Assembly: GCF_036898095.1 (NCBI RefSeq)
Contig: NC_090729.1
Span: 75,433,254 to 75,497,253 of the forward strand
Length of the DNA: 64,000 bases
Reading direction: 5' to 3'
DNA from: Palaemon carinicauda
Taxonomy: Eukaryota > Arthropoda > Malacostraca > Decapoda > Palaemonidae
The position numbers and the translations under genes are program-made. Shown here one piece after another: positions 22,621 through 31,699 of this stretch (position 1 is its first letter; every line of letters starts with the position of its first letter). The notes under the pieces were generated by a model. That model ran no database searches. It was not told the DNA's origin and worked only from the letters and a program-made list of their open reading frames with translations.

Positions 22621-22861
22621 AGCAAACAGCTCTTCTTGGATAAGGACATTAGAAATAAAACCATTGTTCTCTAGTCTTGGGTAGTCCCATAGCCTCTGTA
22701 TCAGGGTATTCCACTGGCTTGGGTTTGAGTTCTCTTGCCTGAGGGTATACTCAGACTGCCAGGGATACTATTTTATCGGTTTCCTCACTGGGTTATTTTT
22801 CCTTGGTGGAGCCCTTGAGTTTATAGCATTCTGCTTTTCCAACTAGGATTGTAGCTTAGCT

Positions 22862-22862
<1 letters not shown>
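22621..22862 (+). mobile_element. AAT-tailed short interspersed repeat, copy 4 (truncated)
   Basis: Carries AAACCATTGTTCTCTAGTCTTGGGTAGT (two adjacent diagnostic words), CTTGGGTTTGAGTTCTCTTGCCTGAGGGTA, CTCACTGGGTTATTTTTCC and CCAACTAGGATTGTAGCTTAG. Internally deleted relative to copy 5. Its tail has become a (TA)n array. Confidence 0.8.
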
Positions 22863-22970
<108 letters not shown>

Positions 22971-23009
22971 GTGTGTACGTGTGTGTTTGTTCGTCCTTTT
23001 GCGTGGGTG

Positions 23010-23540
23010 GAAAAGTTTGTTTGGATCCTTCTCTCTGGTTACGTTTCTTTCCTTTTGCCTACACATACACATAATAGTCTGGCATATTCATTAAAGATTC
23101 GCCTCTATCCTCATACACCTGACAACAATGAGATTACCAAACAATTCTTCTTTACCAAAGGGGTTAACTACTCCACTGCAAATGCCCAGTAGCTACTTAC
23201 CTCTTGGTAAGGGTAGAAGAGACTCTTTAGCTATGGTAAGCACCTCTTCTAGGAGAAGGACACTCCAAAATTAAACCATTGTTCTCTAGTCTTGGGTAGT
23301 GCCATAACCTCTGTACCATGGTCTTCCACTGTCTTGGGTTAGAGTTCTCTTGCTTAAGGGTACACTAGGGCACACTATTCTATCTATTTTCTCTTCATCT
23401 TCTTTTGTTAAAGCATTTATAGTTTATAAAGGAATTATTCATTTTAATGTTGTAACTGCCCTTAAAATATTTTATTTTTTCCTGTTTCCTTTCCTCACTG
23501 GGCTATTTTTCCTTTTTCCAACTAGGGTTGTAGTTTAGCA

Positions 23541-23597
<57 letters not shown>
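23010..23597 (+). mobile_element. AAT-tailed short interspersed repeat, copy 5 (longest copy)
   Basis: Begins near GGATCCTTCTCTCTGGTTAC, then ACACATACACATAATAGTCTG, ATCCTCATACACCTGACAAC, GGGGTTAACTACTCCACTGC, GGAGAAGGACACTCC, ACCATGGTCTTCCACTG, CTCACTGGGCTATTTTTCC and CCAACTAGGGTTGTAG, ending in an (AAT)n tail at 23543-23597. It contains no protein motif and no clear tRNA boxes, so it may be a SINE or the 3' part of a LINE with an AAT tail. Five copies in 64 kb suggest a very abundant family. Confidence 0.85.
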
Positions 23598-25162
23598 TTA
23601 ATGAGTACTTACAAATATGTAATTTACGTGATGAAGTGATAGTGTTTAATTAGTGTAGTATATTTAGATTCATAAAGATTTTAAATTTTTTCATTTGTCT
23701 ATGGAAGAAACGTGACGTTGACAAATTGAACAATAAGAGAATTGAACCTGGAAATAATGAAAATAAAGTGCTTTGATAATTTGGATTTGACAATTAATGC
23801 AGAATGTGTGTGATACTCTAAAGTCTAAATAACTAAGAAATTATACGGCAAACAAACCTTCTAGGCATATGTCCTGTAGGGCACAGGGTTTCCACGTGTG
23901 ACAGTATAAGGATAACAGCCTTTAACGTGAAGGAAGCATGGTCCTCGATGATTAATTAAGTCACCTTGACACTTGCACAATTTTTGTCCTTTCATTTTTT
24001 ACAAAGGACGCAGAGTGAATCAGTTTGTGCTCTGTTCGTGCTGTGCACACGCCTAAGTTATGCAATGCACACGCGATGTTCGCAAAATTGGCCACATTGG
24101 AATGCAATGCCAGCTCTAGTAAGCATTAGTTGAATTTAGTATTGACACGCATTGACAGTAATCTGACACACCACCGGCAGCGTTTGCACCTATGTCCCAC
24201 AGGGCTCACACTTGGTTCTTGTAAGTAGCAAGGACAAGGCACAGATATTATGAATATTTATGCATGCCCTATTTGTTAACATTTCAAAATTTGCCCACAG
24301 ATCCCCACACTCCACACAATTTTAATAACTGACTACTGACAAGAAACCGTAGTCCAGTGGCGTCACTAGAGGTTAAATGGAGCCCTACCAGCTTGATATA
24401 TTTGATGTGACTATGAGATGATAACTTAGCAGATGAGCAGGATTGAAAATGGAGTATTGCAAGCGTATTACATATATTTATATATGTGGCATATTACATG
24501 AGGTAGTATAATGAAACCAATTTTTGCACATATGCTTACACGTATTCTTACGGAAGAACAAAACTGTTCTTAAAGATGAAATATTACGGAGCCATTTCTC
24601 ATAGAAAATAAAAATACAATAATAAACCACATTGATTACATAACTACATTGCATCTAACTCAATTAAATTAGAGATAAACGCCTTGTGGTGGATTCGTCT
24701 AAGTTTAACTGTAAAGTTATTGGGATTGTTACAAATCTATCCACTGATCTATTAAGAGTAAGGGAATCCTATCTACTGCTCTATCAAGATTAATTAAGGG
24801 AATCCACCACAGTTTTCTCAATAGAAATTTTCCCTACTCTGCTCTGTCGTTCGTAAGCCAATGATGCCATGAGATAAGTTTTGATAAATTTAAGGACCAA
24901 AAAAAGATCGCTCACTCTTTGGCATTGCTGGCGGAAATATAAAGCCAAATGCACCAAATTCCAGTGTTACGCTGCCTTGCGGAAATGAAAATCGTGCAAG
25001 CCTTATAGCCGAACAAAAAGTGACTTAATTAGTTATATTATCGTCTCGTCGCCGCCATCATTAATTGAAGCGTACAGCCATCAACAGCACACTTAAGTCT
25101 GACCGGCGTCAGACTCTACAGGAAAACAGGAGGATGGTTCATAAATTTGCGGGTACAATGAT

Positions 25163-25166
<4 letters not shown>
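23598..25166. other. Unassigned sequence
   Basis: No gene, RNA or known repeat was recognised in this 1.57-kb stretch. Confidence 0.4.

Positions 25167-25236
<70 letters not shown>
25167..25236. repeat. (CT)n microsatellite
   Basis: Pure CT tract of about 70 bp. The Leu/Ser frame over it is an artefact. Confidence 0.97.
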
Positions 25237-25240
<4 letters not shown>

Positions 25241-25885
25241 GACTCATCCCCGAGGCGGACTTCTTTTCTGTCACTTAAGTCTTTTGAGAATGTTGATTCT
25301 ATGAAAATTAGTCTTAGTATTTTGAGTAGCTTGGAATATTTTTGTGCGAATTATAATTTGAATGTTGTTTCAACCGGTTTTCATTAAAAATTCCTACGTA
25401 GTACACTCTAAAGGGGTTGTTTATATGATGTGCATTTACTCAATAGATGGCAGTAGTTGTCAGGCGGTTTAGAAAACGTATATTATGAAATTGAATTTAT
25501 ATGATATACAACGATGCCAATTTACCAATATCAGGATAAGTAACTAAAAGACACTGAATTCGTTCGCCAAAACAATATATAGCTTGCTATGTCAATTATA
25601 TGGCAATAAGATAAAAAGTCGAGGTAATGGGTTTGTGGCAACATATGTGTTCAGAGGCTTTGTTGTCATAGTGTAGATACGCTGTAAAGTAACCACATAC
25701 ACGTTGGCGTACAAATGTCTTACTTGACAGGGCAGCTACAATTCCTTGGTGCTGTTGTCAATGGTACCAAATTTGCTTGCACTTAATTTAAACGTTTGCT
25801 CTCAAAATATTTCAGTCTAATAGACTTGGGTAATATTTTGACTATTGTTGTACACGCTTAAAGGAAGCGTTTAGTCATTTCTTCG

Positions 25886-25889
<4 letters not shown>
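25237..25889. other. Unassigned sequence
   Basis: No gene or known repeat was recognised. Confidence 0.4.
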
Positions 25890-25968
<79 letters not shown>

Positions 25969-25993
25969 TTCTCATCATATGGTAATTACTAAT

Positions 25994-26059
<66 letters not shown>

Positions 26060-26084
26060 TTCTCATTATCATATAATTACTAAT

Positions 26085-26152
<68 letters not shown>
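25890..26152. repeat. Triple (GA)n array with a duplicated unique spacer
   Basis: Three GA tracts (about 75, 60 and 62 bp) are separated by two nearly identical spacers of about 34 bp, both reading GTAGATTCTCAT...ATAATTACTAATTGT with small differences. The spacer repeat shows that a GA-plus-spacer block was duplicated, not that three microsatellites arose independently. Confidence 0.95.
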
Positions 26153-26156
<4 letters not shown>

Positions 26157-26711
26157 TATGCTAAAGTAACACTTGCTGGGGATGTTGGCTACCTTCACGT
26201 CGACGCACTCGGACCGTCAGTGGGAGTCCAAGAACTCTTGGTGCTGTGTAGTTAATTAGAGTGAAGTAGAATACATGTCCAGATGTAGTTCCATTTTTAT
26301 CATGAAAGTTTGGTAGGGCTTCCGATGTTGTTGCAAATAAAAGGGTTATCAATGTGGTACTCGTCGGGTACTCTTAACATATGTTTTAGATAATCAAATG
26401 GTGCCAGCCCTTGGCCGAAGTTTGTCATCCCTGATGTTTGACCCATCAAATCAAGTAAGAATACTTTGAATTGGTTAAGTGAAGATTCTTATTATTATGA
26501 GTGAGTAAGTATTTTGTTTTTAAATGAAGTAATGCATAACAACTTTATAGAAATGAATGTGAATGAAAAGAAAAACGAAGTTCTTTCTAACTTGCAGGGA
26601 ATGTTTTTATGTTGAACACGTTAACATGAGTCTCTCTCCATAGTTTATATGTGACATCTATTTTAATGTTTTTTACTGATCTTGCGATACTTTTTTCTAT
26701 CGTTAGTTCCC
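26153..26711. other. Unassigned sequence
   Basis: No gene or known repeat was recognised up to the left arm of the large inverted repeat. Confidence 0.4.
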
Positions 26712-26835
26712 ATATGGGTATTATTTTACTGTATTACAGGGTAATGTAACTTAGGGAAAAAACTACTGTTTCCTATAGAAAAATGTCCGTTCTCTTCGAA
26801 AATGACACTCGTTCCTGTCGCAAATTAATTGTTTC

Positions 26836-26899
<64 letters not shown>

Positions 26900-27728
26900 C
26901 CGATAATGGGGGACCCCCAGTGGGAACTTGTGGTTTTGGGTGGGGAAAACATACTTGGGAAATGGTATATAATGATAAAACAAGCCTATTCTTCTCAATA
27001 CATTACCTTCTCGGATGTATAATAAACAGATGAAAAAATACACTAATTGTCTATATCCTATACTAACGGTATATTTTTCATTTATTTATTTGTAGATTTA
27101 CGGGTCAGTTGTAGTCGCTCTCGTTCGTTTGTTTGTACATATCAATTTTCGACCTTCTGCGCATAAACTCCTTCCACCTGCTCATAAAGTCTGCGTCCAC
27201 CAATAGGATTACTTCTTCTCTTATAACCCCTCCCCATTTTTCCCCTACATCATTTTACCCGCCACATCCAAGTATTCTACTTCACCCGGTTTATTCAAGT
27301 ATTTTACTTGATTCAGTACAACTATACCATTCCTTTTATGTAATACCCACATATGCATATTTCGTTTGACCCAAGGATTACGCGTTTTATTATCCAATAT
27401 CTTATAAAATCACCTCATTTTATATTCCCATTAAATATTATTTATCACACATTCCATTATACATTTTGTTATTACCTTGTCTCGCCCAGATTTCACATAA
27501 ATACTTACTCTGGACAAGTTTCCCATTCTAGTTCATTCATGTTTACTCTCTAGACTCCATTGTTTTTCCGTTAACCAATCACGAACCCATACGTATGGAA
27601 AGTTTGCACAGGCGGGTTAATATTTCCCAACCCCCACCTTCCAACATACCCTTTTCCGTGGAAACCTTTGCCCAAGTCAGGTCTTTGTTAGTTCAAGTGA
27701 GGTCTTTTTGCGTGTTTTACGATGGAAG
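26712..27728 (+). repeat. Large inverted repeat, left arm
   Basis: About 1.0 kb whose reverse complement matches 28803-29862 along its length. Landmarks paired between the arms are CTGTATTACAGGG with CCCTGTAATACAG, TCTTCGAAAATGACACTCGTTCC with its complement at 29746-29775, ATAATGGGGGACCCCC with GGGGGTCCCCCATTAT, GGTTAATATTTCCC, and AACCTTTGCCCAAGTCAGGTC. The arms differ by substitutions and by the length of an internal TA tract, so they are old. No transposase frame was seen inside. Confidence 0.85.
26838..26896. repeat. (TA)n microsatellite
   Basis: TA tract of about 59 bp in the left arm. Its partner in the right arm (29697-29719) is only about 23 bp, so the tract expanded after the arms formed. 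Confidence 0.95.
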
Positions 27729-27750
27729 TTACAGGGTGTCATTTAGAACA

Positions 27751-27935
27751 GAAAATATATGTTTTCCTATAGTAAATAATGTAATTTAACCGAATTTGAC
27801 CTTCATTTCAACCGCAAACAAACAAATCAACCAATTCGACTAACTTTAAGTTGCCGAATTGGTTGCTGTTATTACGGAGGAAATGAAGGTGAAAACCGGT
27901 TAAATCACGTTATTTTCTACAGGAAAACATACATT
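27751..27935. mobile_element. Palindromic foldback element (MITE-like), copy 1
   Basis: About 185 bp that folds on itself. It starts TATGTTTTCCTATAG and ends CTACAGGAAAACATA. CCTTCATTTCAACCG in the left half pairs with GAGGAAATGAAGG in the right half, and CCAATTCG pairs with CGAATTGG around the centre near 27840-27860. It has no coding capacity. A second copy lies at 29873-30026. The family fits a foldback/MITE whose superfamily cannot be told from the ends. Confidence 0.75.
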
Positions 27936-28039
27936 TTGTGTTAAAATTATTAAATATAATATCTTTTATTATGTATAGTTTGTTAAATTACTTAAATATA
28001 ATGACTTGTTCAAATTCGGTGTCACGTAATTCACGTATG

Positions 28040-28560
28040 TACTGTGAACGGTAACATTAGCAACGTTACCAACGTTACAGTGGAATTACTAACGTTAGCA
28101 ATGATACGGTATTATTATCGTGTGTATTTTAGAGAATTTTTCCATATGCCCTTTTCACAAGATATAAAAAAGTACAAAAAGGGTACAGAACCTAACAAAC
28201 CCACCTAACCTAACCTAGAAGTTCCCAGGTCACAAACCCAATATAATGCCCTTTGTTATATCACTTCACTCACGTTACGGTAACGTTAGTACTGTTACGA
28301 TAACATTATATATAATGGTTCTTGTTTCGCCATTAGCTCGCTTCGCTCGCTTGAAAATAAAACATCAAGCTCGTATGTACTGGCAAGCGGTAATGTTGAG
28401 CTGCGCACGCTAACATTAGTAATGTTACACTAACATTACCAACGTTAAATATAATGGTTCTTGTTCCTCACTTACAATCACAGGAAAATAAAACGTCACC
28501 CTCATATGCATAGCCAATTGGTAATGCTGAGCTTCGCACTCTAACAAAATATAATAAAAC
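28040..28560. repeat. Cluster of AACGTT/TAACATTA palindromic words
   Basis: Within about 520 bp the words AACGTTA, TAACGTT, TAACATTA and TAATGTTAC occur more than a dozen times at irregular spacing, together with two copies of ATAATGGTTCTTGTT. The cluster forms the spacer between the two inverted-repeat arms. No gene is present. Confidence 0.6.
28204..28217 (-). repeat. Short telomere-like CCTAA run
   Basis: CTAACCTAACCTA is slightly under three copies of the arthropod telomeric pentamer (TTAGG on the minus strand). Too short to be more than suggestive of an interstitial telomeric repeat. Confidence 0.4.
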
Positions 28561-28802
28561 TAACACATTAAAGTTAAAGAAATTAATGGCTTACTTTTAT
28601 GACCGTGACGTCGTAACTTAGGGGTCACGGGGGTGTTGTGACTGAGTCTGTGGTGTCTTAAGTGTTTTGCCTTAGATTAGCACTGCACTTGGAACACTGT
28701 AAAAGTTGGTATATTACATTACGTGATTTAAGAATATTATCAGCATTGGAATACACCAAAATAGTTTCAAGTATGGGTTACTGAAGCAGTTACAATTTTC
28801 TA

Positions 28803-29862
28803 ATACTTAGATCGTAAAATACGCAAAAGACGACACTTGAACTAACAAAGACCTGACTTGGGCAAAGGTTTCAATGGAAAAGGGGTTGTTGGAAGGGGGG
28901 GGGGGGGGTTTAGGGAAATATTAACCACCCTGTGCAAACTTTACATACATATGGGTTCGTCATTGGTTAACGGAAAAGCAACGGAGTCTAGAGAGTAAAC
29001 ATGAATGAACAGAATGGGAAACTTATCCAGAGCAAGTATTTATGTGAAATCTGGGTATGACTAGGTAATAACAAAATGATAAAATGGAATGTATGATAAA
29101 TAATATTTGATGGGTATGTAAAATGAGGTGATTTTATAAGGTATCAGATAATAAAACGAGTAATACTGGGGTCAAACGTAATATGTATACGAGGGTATTA
29201 CATAACTAGTCAAGTAATAGACTTGAGCAGAGCTGGTAGAGAGACAAGTACTTATATTTCACGATTAGAGAAGTAGAAATCCTATTGGTGGGGGAAAAGT
29301 CTCTGCGCAGGGAGGCGGGGTTTTTGCGCAGAAAGTCGAAACCTGCTATGTACAAACGTACGTACAAGAGCGTCTACAACGGGCAAGTAGAATGAGAAAA
29401 ATTAAATGAAAAACACTGCTAATGTTAGCATGATACGTTAACATTTGATCTACAGTACATTACACGTTGGCAGCACTGGTTACTGTATTTTTTCATGAGA
29501 CATAGTCTTTGCAACGGCGCCTCCAAAGTTTATCCAGCTATACTGTTTTGTATTTTCCTCTGTTTATTATACATTCAAGAAGGTAATGTATAGAGAAGAA
29601 AAGGCTTGTTTTACGAATATATATCGTTTCCCCAGTATGTTTTCCTCACCCAAAACCTTGAGTTCCCACGGGGGGTCCCCCATTATCGTAGGATATAGAT
29701 ATATATATATATATATATTTATATTTATGAAACTATTCATTTGCGACGGGAACGAGTGTCATTTTCGAAGAGAGGGTAATTTTTTCTATAAGAACAAGTA
29801 GTTTTTTTCCCAGGTAACGTTGCCCTGTAATACAGTACACTACAATAATACCTTATATTTAA
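28803..29862 (-). repeat. Large inverted repeat, right arm
   Basis: Reverse-complement partner of 26712-27728. It contains a run of about 14 G at 28893-28908 where the left arm has a shorter C run. The two arms are separated by about 1.07 kb, so the whole structure spans about 3.15 kb and could form a cruciform or, if transcribed, a long double-stranded RNA. Confidence 0.85.
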
Positions 29863-29872
29863 ACATTTTAAC

Positions 29873-30026
29873 AGTGATTCAACCGGTTTTCACCTTCATT
29901 TCAACCCTAACAACAACAACCAGTTCGGCTACTTGAAGTTAGTCGAACTGGTTGTTCTGTTTGTTTGCGGTTGAAATGAAGGTCAAATTCGGTTAAATCA
30001 CGTTATTTACTACAGGAAAACATATA
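29873..30026. mobile_element. Palindromic foldback element (MITE-like), copy 2
   Basis: Matches the reverse complement of the element at 27751-27935. CACCTTCATTTCAACC pairs with GGTTGAAATGAAGG, and CCAGTTCGGCTA with the TAGTCGAACTGG region around 29925-29950. Its right end reads CTACAGGAAAACATATATT. It lacks the outermost bases of the left end and lies just outside the right arm, an asymmetric position relative to copy 1. Confidence 0.7.
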
Positions 30027-30119
30027 TTAACTGTTCGAAATGATAATCTGTAATTAAGTAAAACTTTACCGGACAATCTGTCCGAAGAGAAACTATCTTC
30101 GATTTTTGGACGCCACTCA

Positions 30120-30584
30120 TTGTCTATTCATTGTAAACCTAGAGTAACATGCCCAAGTACTGTATTTAGAAGTGGCAATGCATGGACATCCTGGGTGGAA
30201 GCGCAGAGGATGCTTCACCAAGGAGAAAATGATGGAGGCAAGATACTTCATGCTGTTGTAGAGAGTGTTGCGGTTCTAGATGAACTGGACTCATGGATCA
30301 ACGTAGTCTTATGTAGAACTTCTGAAGGAAATTGTAAGCTTCACGTCCTAGGCTGCATTGCACAAATAAGGCCAGTTTTGAAAGCTCTGCATCAACCCCT
30401 TTGCAACCTTGGAAGCTTGAGATGCATCGGAAGAAGAAAAACGTCATGGATTGGAGTTCAGAAACTTTTTCATTGCAGAGAAAATGCGGGAGCCCCGAGA
30501 CAACAATTTTTCATAAGGGAAGATGCCGCTCCAAATGGAATTGAATCCGAGATCAATGTTTTTAACAAGAGTTGGCGTTTCTGA
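30120..30584 (+). CDS. Unrecognised 154-codon open frame
   Basis: The frame starts MSIHCKPRVTCPSTVFRS and ends NVFNKSWRF. Composition is less biased than in the surrounding DNA and no stop occurs for 154 codons. Two stretches, AWTSWVEAQRMLHQGEN and KTSWIGVQKLFHCREN, look like diverged copies of one motif, so the frame may contain an internal duplication. I do not recognise the family. No splice sites, signal peptide or membrane segment are evident. It ends about 200 bp before the left end of DIRS element C. It may be an exon, a lineage-specific gene or chance. Confidence 0.25.
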   Translation: MSIHCKPRVTCPSTVFRSGNAWTSWVEAQRMLHQGENDGGKILHAVVESVAVLDELDSWINVVLCRTSEGNCKLHVLGCIAQIRPVLKALHQPLCNLGSLRCIGRRKTSWIGVQKLFHCRENAGAPRQQFFIREDAAPNGIESEINVFNKSWRF

Positions 30585-30789
30585 GGAACCGACGTCGGTC
30601 TAGCTGCAAAGAGTGGAATTGGGATCATCATGAAATTCCTTCAGCCTTTTGAAAAATTCTTTGTATTTAAAAATGAGCTTAAATTTTCATGGTTAAATTT
30701 CAAAGGATCTAAAGTTGTCTATCAATTTTTGTTGAATGTTTTTCCGGATATCCAAATAATTTTGTATCAAATTTTTATCGTAACCTATA

Positions 30790-30890
30790 TTTGTTCCGTA
30801 ACCGAAATACAAACCACGCTATTTACATTGGGTATTACTTTCGGCGTAGCTGAAATGACGAGCCATTAGATTTTAACGAGGGTTTCCTAC
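30790..30890 (+). repeat. Left inverted terminal repeat of DIRS element C
   Basis: Two blocks: TTTGTTCCGTAACCG to the CTATTTACATTGGG segment (paired with 41229-41273), and TTACTTTCGGCGTAGCTGAA to TTTTAACGAG (paired with 41332-41372). A related left end occurs at 54030-54279, showing that this is a family. Confidence 0.75.
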
Positions 30891-31699
30891 CCCGCGCTAG
30901 TTAGCAGGGGTAGGGGGAGGGGTAGCTTGCTACCCCTCCCTCCCTCAAACACCGGTGAAATGTCTCACTTCACTTTTGGCTCGGACAATGGACAGACGTG
31001 CCTGTCTTTGTCCTCGCTTGGCAGCCATTATTTGTTTTGTCTTTACTTAATCACTTACTTTTCTTTTACTCAATATAAATGTAAACATTTTTTCGTGTTT
31101 ATGTATATATTTGAGTATAGAAATCAGTAAGTTTCCTTTTCAGAATTCGTGCTTGTGTGTGTAGTGTACGATATCTCTGTGTAGCCCTCGGCAGTTAGGC
31201 CACCACGGTGTAATTTCATGGGTCGCGATCGAGTTTGACTATGGTCTTTCTCTCTTTGAGGTCGTTCACCCTTTTACTACGTTACCTTTACTACGTCTGA
31301 GTAGCTTCCTTCCCGTGTGGGTGGGGTTGCTACGCCGTACGTTTTGTCTCAATTAGTTTATGAATTTAATTGTATTTGTTGATTTTTCAGCTTATGTAGA
31401 ACGATTCCTTTCGGGGTTTTCGTTCTTTATTTAGTGTTCATTTATTTTTAAATTACATAATTACATAGTTACATAATTATAATTGTTATAATTCTGTGTT
31501 GGTTACAGCTCTCCTTCCGTGAGTGTAAGTGGTTGTGAGGGCACGTGCCTGTCGTGTAATTCTTGTGTTCTTTTCCCACGGGATTCCGCTTCGGAGCCTT
31601 CCCGGGGGAATGAATGTTAACTAATGATTTTTGTTTTTATTTTTCACAGTTACCGATCTGGTTCGTTTCTGTAACGTGACAACTGAGTGAGCTGTCTTG

